Shown here in pieces: positions 1 through 8,227 of a DNA stretch of 64,000 nucleotides. Source of the stretch: Dipylidium caninum (Eukaryota; Platyhelminthes; Cestoda; Cyclophyllidea; Dipylidiidae); contig QEYB01001046.1 in the NCBI GenBank assembly GCA_017562135.1, positions 2,418,001 to 2,482,000 of the forward strand. The letters run 5' to 3'. The notes below the pieces were generated by a model that ran no database searches, had not been told where the DNA came from, and saw only the letters and a program-made list of their open reading frames with translations. Positions within the stretch are counted from its first letter, which is position 1, and every line of letters begins with the position of its first letter. The position numbers were made by a program, and so were the translations under genes.

Positions 1-81
1 TCAATTGGTGAAAAATAATTGTAGATTTAGTTATATACAATTTTGTTTAATCATTTCACTTCTTACCCGCATTACCTGAGG

Positions 82-505
82 ATGACGTCGGTCTCACAGC
101 TAGATGGTGTGACTCAGTTACAGGCAGCCAAAGCGGCCGCAACAGCAAAAATTGAAGAAGCAAGAACAAGTATTTACAAATGTTTATGTATTTCCTATTA
201 GGACGTACTAAGAAGCTGAAACAAGCCAAAAGCGAGGCGTTGGTTGAGGTGGATTACTACAAGGCGAAACGCGAAGCAGAGATAAGAGAACTAGGGGAGA
301 AAGTAATATCGTCGCTTCCCAAATAGTTCCGTAGTACTCCAAGCAGCACTTAGAGGTGGGAAGCAAAATCGACCTATTCACCGAACAAGCTGTTCAAAAG
401 TTGAGGCTAAGATATGAAGAAAGTAAGGAGAATGCATTGAAAGAAATCATCGCCAATGTCCTTGATGTTAATCAAGCCATCCATCACAAGGCAAACAGCG
501 CTTGA
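82..505 (+). CDS. ATP6V1G: V-type proton ATPase subunit G (three exons)
   Basis: Subunit G is part of the peripheral stalk of the V1 sector, which holds the ATP-hydrolysing head against the membrane ring while protons are pumped into organelles. I read exons 82-169, 202-302 and 335-505; they join in frame to 119 residues, the usual family length (about 118). The N-terminus has the typical QLQAAKAAATAKIEEART helix, followed by the basic TKKLKQAKSEA segment and a long charged coiled coil ending KANSA-stop. Both introns are exactly 32 nt with GT-AG ends. The start is the first ATG before the family homology. The neighbour downstream is Aurora kinase, tail to tail. No frame defects are seen. Identification is by family resemblance of the whole protein and is firm. 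Confidence 0.93.
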
Positions 506-825
506 TCGACTCCCTGCCGGCTTACTGGATATGGAACCCAACTTGTTTCTTTTATCACTACGTTCTGATCTATATTCCTCGTCCTCTACCCTTCCGTTTC
601 GATACCCAAACGTTAGAATAAAACACGTTTGGCACCTACCTTCCTTGATTTCTACACACAGGTTTAGAGGAGACGTGAACAAAAAGCATATCATCTGAAA
701 TATTCACAACACTTTTAATGCATGGAAGACAAAGAATGTACGGTGTTAAAATGATATTCATGTTCGATAAAGATATAATACATAAGGCTTAAGACAGAAA
801 GATACAGCAAATCAGCCCAAGTAAA

Positions 826-2047
826 TCATGAAGGCGTCTTGCTCTTATCAGCGTAGGTCTGCACCCACGGATGTTGGATGATCGAGTTCAACTCAAGCCG
901 TTGAGAGGGTTTAAGTACAAGAATCTAGATGAAAGAAATAAATGTTAATTTACCCAGGAAGCCATTTGCATCTCTAGCTCTGGAGCATACCTTTGAAATC
1001 AGATCTTGAGCGAGGGGGTGTAATGACAGAAGGATATTTAAACTTAACAGCCTTGATGCGCGCATAGGTTTCCTTTGTGTTGTCATGCATAAAGGGTGGG
1101 TGGCCGCTAAGCATTTCATAACACAAAACACCCACAGCCCAGTGGTCAACTCGTTCATTGTGATGATGACCAAGAAGCATTTCGGGTGGCAAATAATCTA
1201 TTGTTCCGCACATTGTCTTACGCCTGTTTAAAAGGATTTCACTTATAAAGCACCTTAGATATAGGAAAACTAAAAAAATTAATGATAAAAAGCGTTAGGA
1301 GGCAACTTCCTACCAGAATAATATAAATAGGAAGATAAAAAGACTATGGCAAATATTAGCTACAGTTCTCACAAAAATCAAGTAAAACAATTGTTTAAGA
1401 AATTTGCATACCTGAGAGAAGGAGCGTGAACAGACCAACCAAAGTCTGCGAGCTTCAATTCATTATAGAAACCAAGAAGTAGATTCTCTGGCTTTATATC
1501 GCGGTGGATGACGTGACGTGCATGGCAATAATTCAAAGCGTCACATAGCTGGTATATGTACTAACAACTAGAAAATATGAATAGATACTAACCGTAGCCG
1601 CCTTCCGCTCGCTAAAGCGCTTCTCACGCTGCAAATGTGTATACATTTGCCCATAGAAAGCATACTCCAAGACCAAATATACCTTTGATTCATCATGAAA
1701 ATAAGTATACAGCTGGAGAATGTGTGGGTGGCGCAAATGGCACATTATTTCAATTTCGCGACGTAGTTGATGTTCAACTCCGCATTTGACAAGTTGCTTT
1801 TTGAAAAGAATCTACCGGAAATTAGGGAACGAAGTGCATTACCTTCAATGCACAGACAAAATTCTCTTTCTTTGTTCGAGCGAGGAAAACATTCCCAAAT
1901 TTGCCGTTTCCCAGTGGTCGACCGATATAAAAATCTGAAATTTTAGATATAGGAAGCTCGGAATCTCTGAAAAAAGAATAAATAAAATAGATAGACCCAC
2001 TTTGATGGCCTCGATTGAGTACAAGGTGTGCTAGTGACCAAACTCAT
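826..2047 (-). CDS. Aurora-type Ser/Thr kinase (six exons, one apparent frameshift)
   Basis: A mitotic kinase of the Aurora family, acting at centrosomes or centromeres and the midzone. Exons, read on the minus strand: 2047-2001, 1966-1843, 1811-1593, 1560-1412, 1223-991 and 924-826, giving about 289 residues. Visible motifs are the glycine loop GNGKFG (residues 35-40), the ATP lysine in CALK (57), HRDIKPEN with Asp 151, DFG (169-171), and the Aurora activation loop RRKTMCGT with the regulatory Thr near 183. The N-terminal extension is only about 27 residues, which is short and Aurora B/C-like. Introns are 34, 31, 32, 188 and 66 nt. In exon 5 the run of five C (plus-strand G run 1014-1018) is one base too long. 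With four, the protein reads [10 protein letters not shown] straight into the last exon [11 protein letters not shown]; as printed, the frame is lost there. I infer an assembly error or a polymorphism rather than a pseudogene, because everything else is intact. Confidence 0.92.
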
Positions 2048-2200
2048 GCCCCGGACGCAAGACGAATTGTTAGCGGGGGATACAAGGCGTATTCCGTGAC
2101 ACATACAAACAAAGCGTTAGGGAATCATATCTTCGCAGTGCTTCGTTAGTCCTGAAAATCCTGTTATGGCCATCAGATGCACTGATTAAATGCGTTTTTG

Positions 2201-2473
2201 TTAACTAGGGCAATGTCTTTGTCTTTGGCCGCTTGTACATATAGTGCTGTATGTTATGTTTAACTTAATATGGAGTTCGAATTTGATTTCTGTAGTTTGG
2301 CCCAAGAATAGCTGATCGCACCAATCCCCAGGCATATGCGCCTCGAAACAGCCATTTTGTTGTGGCGATTTAAGGCCGCCGTCCGCATGTTCCACTATCT
2401 GTTTTCCGTATAGATCTTGTAATGAATTTATGAACGTCACAAAGATGCCATCTAAGGGATAAGACGGACCCAA
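2201..2473 (-). CDS. Unidentified open reading frame, possible exon of a small gene
   Basis: An open frame of about 90 codons on the minus strand, between the start of Aurora kinase and IFT25. It begins without an ATG just after an in-frame stop, so if real it is an internal exon. The encoded stretch (including PLDGIFVTFINSLQDLYGK and HMPGDWCDQLFLGQ) has a non-random look, but I do not recognise the family. A candidate 33-nt GT-AG intron lies within its 3' part (about 2254-2222), the size typical of this locus. Upstream on the same strand a second open stretch starts at an ATG near 2627, but I could not join the two in frame. It could be a short gene sharing a bidirectional promoter with IFT25, or chance. 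Confidence 0.25.
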   Translation of the reverse strand: MGPSYPLDGIFVTFINSLQDLYGKQIVEHADGGLKSPQQNGCFEAHMPGDWCDQLFLGQTTEIKFELHIKLNITYSTICTSGQRQRHCPS

Positions 2474-2631
2474 AACCCTACGTTACTGCATTCTTTCCCC
2501 ACATAAAAACCTACTAATTTATGCTTCACAATAATAATAGATGTCAGGTCCCCTACTAGTTAGTATTTTATCGCCTGCATCACCACAACCGCAAGCCATG
2601 GCAACCACAAAGCTGCGCGTTGAAGGCATAA

Positions 2632-3050
2632 ATGGGTACCTCAGGGCGTATAGTTGCGGCAACTTCTAGCGACGAAAACTTCCCAGCAGACAATGCTTTA
2701 AACATAGAAACCAACAGCTTTTGGCTAACAACAGGCATATTTCCGCAATCTTTGACCGTTTCTTTGGATTCAAAGACAAAAATTAACTACATTAAACTGG
2801 TCTCATCATGCGTAGAATCCATCACGGTAATCAACGGTGGGATAGCATTATCTGCTAGGTTGAATCCGCGGCTGATGATGAAGCTGATTTCAAAACGAAT
2901 ATCGAAATGAAAGCGGAATATGAGGGCAAACAGCTGCAATTGACTAAAATACCTCTGAACGGAGGCATGTGCAAGCGAATCAGGCTGACAATTTCCAGTG
3001 CGTACGACCACTTTGCCGCTATATACAAAATAATTTTCGAACAAAGCTAG
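2632..3050 (+). CDS. IFT25/HSPB11: Intraflagellar transport protein 25 homologue (two exons)
   Basis: IFT25 is a small beta-sandwich (discoidin-like) protein of the IFT-B complex that pairs with IFT27 and moves cargo in cilia. Exons are 2632-2826 and 2859-3050, joined by a 32-nt GT-AG intron, giving 128 residues (human 144). Diagnostic segments are the N-terminal AATSSDENFPADNAL with FWLTTGIFPQ, and the C-terminal KRIRLTISSAYDHFAAIYK, which match the family's conserved ATSSDE, TTGMFPQ and SAFDHFA regions. The ATG at 2632 directly follows an in-frame stop. It gives an N-terminus roughly nine residues shorter than in vertebrates, so a small upstream exon (for example one starting near 2541 or 2598) cannot be excluded. 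The gene faces Aurora kinase head to head and Hikeshi tail to tail. Confidence 0.9.
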
Positions 3051-3504
3051 TCGCGGAAGCCCTTCAGCTTATTTCTCCTGGCTTATTTACAATTTACGTT
3101 GACAGTTGATTAGGTTATTCCGACGTTAAAGGCGCTTATAAACGCCACCCGATATGTCCAATGCTAACACCTGTTTGCAATGCATTGCACCAGTCAATTA
3201 CAGGATATACCAGTGTTAATTGTCCTTCATTATAAAAAGTATACCTAAAACGGAAAAACGTTGCCTCCACGAGACAAGTAATGGCTTCAGAAAAAACTGG
3301 TCAATTAAAAGGGCCACCAAATATTTTGTTTTATACGGTTTCATAGTAGCATAACCCAATGTTATGGCCGAAGAATACGACCGAGGAGAATCGCGAAACT
3401 CGAAAATATGACGTGTTTAACAAAATTTCAATGAACAGCAGCGCACACAAGCTCATGTAAAAGGATAAATTATGACTTATTTGTAAATAAGTATTAATGC
3501 ACCG

Positions 3505-4163
3505 TTATTTTTTCCAGAAGTTCGGGTCGAACGATAGTTTCCGTTGAATATTTTCAAGCCACCGTTTAATTGCCGAGATAGGAACATAGGCTTCCGGTGA
3601 ACCTGGAACTTCTCTGGCATAGCCGGATGCAAAGTTGAATAAGTTTTCTGCTGCAAACTGCGTAAACCTTATATTATCATCCAACTTTTCGGGGTTTGAA
3701 CAACTCTCAATTGCCGGTGTTTGCCCAACCAATTCGCCTAGAGGCTCAATAGAAATTCCGACTTGTGCAGCAACCATATTTCCTGATAAGTTAGCGATAT
3801 TTTGAAACGGATTTACAACCTGGTTTGTTGTATCCGATTTTAGGCCGGAGACTCTGAAAATAGAACTTGGACGATCGTTAGACAGATAGCCTAAATAGTT
3901 CCAATTTGTTGATCCGTTACAAATCAAACTAAAGTGAACTTTTGAAATAGATAATTAGAGAGTTAATCCTACCTCCAGCCCCATATCCGTCCGGAGTGGA
4001 GCGAACCCGGTCAGAAACACAACAATGTGGTTGCACTTTCGAAGTGGTGGCAAATTCAGGAGAAGCCTGCCCGGGGTTACCTCTACAAAATTCGTTTGGA
4101 CCTAAGGAGAATAGGTTGAATAAAGAGAATTACAGCTTGTCCCGTGAGCAGAACCGCAAACAT
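3505..4163 (-). CDS. HIKESHI: Hikeshi homologue, Hsp70 nuclear import carrier (three exons, one apparent frameshift)
   Basis: Hikeshi binds nucleoporin FG repeats and carries Hsp70 into the nucleus during heat stress. Minus-strand exons are 4163-4134, 4101-3973 and 3938-3505, with introns of 32 and 34 nt. The parts correspond end to end to the human protein: MFAVLLTGQA-VQT at the N-terminus, NHIVVFLTG, then VHFS, SSIFRVSGLKS, AQVGISIEPL and the C-terminal FDPNFWKK. Restoring one missing base gives 197 residues, the same as human. The frame breaks inside exon 2 at about 3993-4002: before it the frame gives HIVVFLTGFAP, after it TPDGYGAG, and the two halves align without gap only if one base is added. 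Intron 2 uses a poor pyrimidine tract and an AAAAG acceptor, chosen because it alone restores VHFS and the phase. Confidence 0.9.
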
Positions 4164-4813
4164 GAAAACAGAGCTGGTCCGCCACTCAAGTGTCGACGGT
4201 AGCGCGAATGGTTAAGGCCTTATAAGTTGAACCAATGGCATGAACATTTGGAGAAATAATTTGTCATTATTACCTTAACACTTTTCGTATTTCTATGTGG
4301 CCACTGTCGACTCTTTTTGACATGAAATAAAAAAATTATTTTTGCTGAAATATTACGGTAGGTTAATTGATGTGATAACACCCCAAAATATTTTTTCCTA
4401 GTCCACATGTCAGTCGGTTTTATGATCCCTTGATGTTTAAGTATCCTCAAAATATTTATATCACTCATTAACTTTGGTTAAATCTTATGCATAGGTGTGT
4501 GTTACCATCTAGCAGCCATAAGCACCCTAATATTACTTGCTTCCATAATACGAAAGCTTCCTTGTAAAATCTTTTGGATGAGGGAGGTCTTCTTATACGC
4601 CAACATGTCACGTAGCATAGTGAAAACAAAGCGCCTTAAGAATTGTGATTGGCTAATGTAAAGCACTATTGCAGCCTGTCAGAAGCGTTTCAACCCAGTC
4701 TCGTACTCTATTGGCGACTATAAGTTATATTTCTACGTAAGTCCTAAAAACGTAGTCCCAACGATCTGGAACCTAAGCTTACCTACATTCCGTTCGCCTC
4801 TTTGCAGGTACCA

Positions 4814-5146
4814 ATGGATAAGCACGTCCATCCGTTCAAAAAAGATTCACAAAACAGGGGGCAAAAAAAACCTGCCACCCGCACTTTGCGCCAGCTTGTT
4901 AATGCTGAGTGTCAATACCATTGGCCCCCCAGCGCCGTTCTGTACAACCAGATTGAGGCCCCGCCCAGCCTTCGACCTGGCATAAAGGTTTCAGACATCA
5001 GCGGTATTCCCACTGGTTTACAAGAGCCTGCAACAGGTCTCCGGTACGCGAACGCGGAGGAGTATCGTGTAATAAAAGACCTCCCCCCTGACGTTGTAAA
5101 AGGCTACTTACTTCTCCGGAATGCGCAGCAAAACGCGATAATCTAA
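4814..5146 (+). CDS. INO80C: INO80 complex subunit C / Ies6-like protein (YL1 C-terminal domain)
   Basis: INO80C (Ies6) is a subunit of the INO80 chromatin remodeller and contacts the Arp5 module. The 110 residues from the ATG at 4814 are almost entirely the YL1-C domain: TLRQLVNAECQYHWPP, IEAPPSLRPGIKVSDISG, then LRYANAEEYRVIKDLP and DVVKGYLLLRNA, which follow the family pattern of APPS, SD(V/I)SG, LRF and LPxDVVxGYL. Human INO80C is about 192 residues, so the variable N-terminal half is missing. A pyrimidine-rich AG acceptor (4801-4807) sits just six bases before the ATG. This suggests either an upstream exon I could not find or a splice acceptor in the 5' UTR (possibly trans-splicing). SRCAP subunit YL1 itself is less likely, because the protein is short and ends directly after the domain. 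Confidence 0.85.
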   Translation: MDKHVHPFKKDSQNRGQKKPATRTLRQLVNAECQYHWPPSAVLYNQIEAPPSLRPGIKVSDISGIPTGLQEPATGLRYANAEEYRVIKDLPPDVVKGYLLLRNAQQNAII

Positions 5147-5214
5147 TGGTCGTAAACCGGAAATGTTTAAAAATGTTTTGGCTGTACACAAATTCATGCA
5201 TTGCAAAAATTATC

Positions 5215-5220
5215 AATAAA
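5215..5220 (+). promoter_or_regulatory. Polyadenylation signal AATAAA for the INO80C-like gene
   Basis: A canonical AATAAA 69 bases after the INO80C stop. It lies only 17 bases before the stop codon of the convergent MRPL12 gene, so the two 3' ends must overlap or nearly touch. Confidence 0.7.
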
Positions 5221-5236
5221 GATTTATATGGAAGCC

Positions 5237-6247
5237 TCATTCAAGTTCCACAATGGCGCCGCAAGCCTCCAGAGTCTTTTTAATTTTGTCTGCTTCGTCT
5301 TTGCTGAGGTCTTTCTTTAGAATACCTGGCGCAGCCTAATGAAAAACAGCAAATTAAGTTACATGACAAATTGAAGAATATGGGGTCTTACGCACTTATC
5401 AAAAATATGATTGCACAGCTTCCACACATATTCGCTAAATCCCGACACGCTCCTGATTTTTGTGGTTAATTCTCTGTCTACAATGCTTTTATTTTAATGA
5501 AGTATCTCTAATTTCTATAATAAGACTTAGTCTATCCACATACAAATATCTTCGACAAACCGACGTCTCACCTCAACGAACTTCTTCGCTTGTACCAAAT
5601 TCATATCCGGAAGGATACTCTTTATTTCTTTGATGAGAGCTACTTTCTTTTCTTCTTTATACTTCATTAACTTTACTGTGTAGGTAGATTTAGCCTGCAT
5701 TGGTTCGACTTCTTCCGGTGTGTCCGTAGTTACTGTCTGGGCAGGCATGGTGGTCATACTGTAAGCCGGCGCCTGAAAAAAAATACGATGGAATAAATTG
5801 AGCTCAATATGCGACGTCTTAAGTACTTATGTTTTCCCAATTAAAATAAGTGTGCACCCATTTACGTAGACAAAGCTATTGTGGACGATTTTTGTAGCAA
5901 AATGTTACCATTACCGACTGGCTCACTTTATCAGAGAATACACAAATCAGTGTCGCTTCAGAGTGAGCGATATTTCGGAAATCATTAAAACTTACTTTAA
6001 TATTTAGTCGCTTTGACAAAAGTTCGTTTAGATCGGCAACTTCAAGTAAAGTTAAGGAGCTGATCTCATCCACGATTCTCGTAATATTCTCAGGGAATTT
6101 CTTCTCGTGTCCATCAATGGATACCTCCTGTACATTGATAACGGTTTTAGGAACCGAACAAAACGAAGCCAATTGGCCGCAAAAAGAAGGATTTTTGGGC
6201 GAGACACACAGCACCCTATGAACGAGCTCCTTTCCCAGACGAATCAT
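5237..6247 (-). CDS. MRPL12: Mitochondrial large-subunit ribosomal protein bL12m (three exons)
   Basis: bL12m forms the stalk of the mitochondrial ribosome that recruits translation factors, and it also binds the mitochondrial RNA polymerase. Minus-strand exons are 6247-5996, 5772-5572 and 5335-5237, all in phase 0, giving 183 residues (human 198). The N-terminal dimerisation domain shows ISSLTLLEVADLNELLSKRL (about 61-80). The C-terminal factor-binding domain shows YTVKLMKYKEEKKVALIKEI, NLVQAKKFVE and KIKKTLEACGAIVELE, as in L7/L12. The first roughly 45 residues, with few acidic and several basic residues, fit a mitochondrial import signal. A second ATG nine codons upstream (6274) would add MVALVAVCI; I prefer 6247 because it starts a cleaner amphipathic presequence. 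Tail to tail with INO80C. Confidence 0.93.
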
Positions 6248-6407
6248 AATGCAAACAGCAACCAATGCGACCATGCGGAATGATATGCCTTGAAGTCTAT
6301 GAAAACTAAATAGTAGATCTTACGCCCACAAAGAGAAATATCTACTGTGGTGTAATTTTTTGAACTCGAATTATTTACGTATATACTAAATTGGTAATCA
6401 CTTATAG

Positions 6408-6818
6408 GGTAAATATTACTTCTCAAGGCTACGCAACATTTCTTCCGACTTCAACACAACGACATTCTCATTTTGTGAATTTTATCATTAAGAAGTACGC
6501 CACGGAAGCCAAAGCACTTGTTCAACACGAATCTGGAAGATATCAGCAAGGGAGCCGCACATATGCGCTAGAGTAAACGGAGTTCACCATTCCTCTTTCC
6601 CCTATTCTAGCTTCGGTGGAAGCAAAAACTTGACTCTATCTGCGACCGGGAAGAGAGAAAATAGGATTAGCAAACACCTGTCTCTTATATTAGTTTGCTG
6701 CAGTTCTTTTTGCAGCTTATGGCGTAATGAACGTAATTTTTTCTGTCTATTGAACGGTACTAATAATCTGACCTCTCCAAGTGTATTATTGAGGGTTCCG
6801 CCGTACTCATCTCAGTAA
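6408..6818 (+). CDS. Unidentified two-exon candidate gene
   Basis: Two open segments, about 6408-6572 and 6611-6818, join in frame across a 38-nt GT-AG intron (GTAAAC donor, TATTCTAG acceptor). The reading is open throughout and runs over HFVNFIIKKYATEAKALVQ and GSRTYALDFGG before ending in a cysteine- and serine-rich tail. I do not recognise the protein. It has no ATG of its own, so an upstream exon would be needed, and the last 40 codons may be intron read-through. It lies head to head with MRPL12, about 160 bases from its start, which fits the paired arrangement of this cluster. The short intron and open phase are the main support. Confidence 0.35.
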
Positions 6819-7830
6819 ATTATGCTCTTTACTGTTTTATACAAATGTGTTTTTTGTCCACATGTTTGGCGTGCTCCCTGCATGTCAAGCGTACATCAAA
6901 TTTAGGCACATTTGTTTAACTGCACATGTCGCACTGGCCAAGAAGCATTAGATTTTTCATTTTTATTGTCCTAAAGGTAAGCCTTGTCTATGTTTGTTCG
7001 ATTCGCAAGATTTAATCGGCTTCTTACGAGCAGAAATAGTTTGGGCCGGTGGAGGATTCGTTAGCCTCGCCAAAAATATCTGGTAATAGCGACGTATATT
7101 AAACGGTTCTTATACCAATTATGAAAACATTACAGGAAGCCTTATCGTTTATAAATGGTGTAAAGGAATACTGTACACCAAAGCACATTTCATCGAGATT
7201 GTTACTTTTCTCGTGATAAAAACTTTGCCAGACTCTCCTAATCCGATTATCTTCCTAACAAGTTGGTGCTTTTTAGACAAACCTCATAAGAGGGGAGATC
7301 GATAGAGTTAAAGATAATAACGCGGATTTTTATGATTCTTAACCGCAAATTTATACCCCTCTCTTTGCTGACAAATTAGAGTGTTGCACATTTCACTGCA
7401 GGTGACACTTAATATTAGCTATTTAAAGCGTTCGATTTGAAATGATCAATCCGGCCCCGACCATCGCTGAATCTGCGCTAACGTTAGGCTAGCGTTACAT
7501 TCTTATAAGCACCAAAACATTTTTATCTGTTGGCTGTACAATTGCTTGCTTGCCACTGTTTAGAATAATTCCTATTGAAAACAGTGATGTTGGAAGAGCT
7601 GCATTTCCAACAGTCTCATATTAAGCGATTTGTGAACTAGATATGCAAGCTTGATATAAGCGCAAGACATGACATTTTGCGCGTATCTAAATCATTCCAA
7701 CGTACCTCTCGGTAAATAAGTCGGAGTTTCGAGATTTTATTTCCCTCGTATATTAGGCATACTTTGTTTCACTGGATGCCGAGAGTAGATCCTAGCGTGT
7801 GCACATTCTATCCAACGTGCCTCGACGGTG
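6819..7830. other. AT-rich intergenic region
   Basis: No supported gene. The last 100 bases before 7831 should include the promoter and 5' UTR of the CNBP-like gene. Confidence 0.6.
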
Positions 7831-8227
7831 ATGTCTGATCGTGTTTGCTATAATTGTGACGAAAGTGGCCATATTTCCCGAGATTGCCCAAAGCCGTACC
7901 GCGGAGGAAAGCGTGGGGGTTTCGGTAGGGATGGCGGTTATGGCGGCAATCGTGGTAAGGATTCAGCGAAATTACTATTCTCCTTTTCTCCCGCATTTCT
8001 CCGTCTGGTTTGGCTGCGCCTTTCTTTTTTTTCACCTCTATTACTAATGGGTTCGTTTGTTCATAGATTTTGCGTGTTACAATTGTGGGGAGTCTGGCCA
8101 CATGGCTCGGGAATGTCCCAATGCAAGAAATCAGAATAATTCCGGTGGCCGTAGTGACATTCAATGCTACAACTGCCAAGGTTACGGACATATCTCCCGA
8201 AACTGCCCGCAATCACGTAATAACTGA
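7831..8227 (+). CDS. Small CNBP-like protein with three CCHC zinc knuckles (two exons)
   Basis: CCHC zinc knuckles (C-x2-C-x4-H-x4-C) bind single-stranded nucleic acid; CNBP/Gis2 proteins act mainly in the cytoplasm on mRNA translation. Exons are 7831-7954 and 8067-8227 (intron 112 nt, phase 1), giving 94 residues. Knuckle 1 is CYNCDESGHISRDC, followed by an arginine-glycine linker (RGGKRGGFGRDGGYGG) typical of RGG-type RNA-binding segments. Knuckles 2 and 3 are CYNCGESGHMARECP and CYNCQGYGHISRNCP. CNBP usually has seven knuckles, so this is a short form. It is a diverged paralogue of the five-knuckle gene at 11.8-12.5 kb, with the same exon break after the RG-rich linker. Start is the ATG at 7831. 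Confidence 0.9.

Noticed and set aside
456..698. Open frames over the 3' end of the V-ATPase G gene on both strands
   Set aside because: Overlap the true coding exon in other frames and show no protein family.
7150..7300. Minus-strand stretch with a glycine-loop look (IIGLGESGKVF)
   Set aside because: No other kinase or GTPase motif nearby and the frame closes soon after; probably coincidence.
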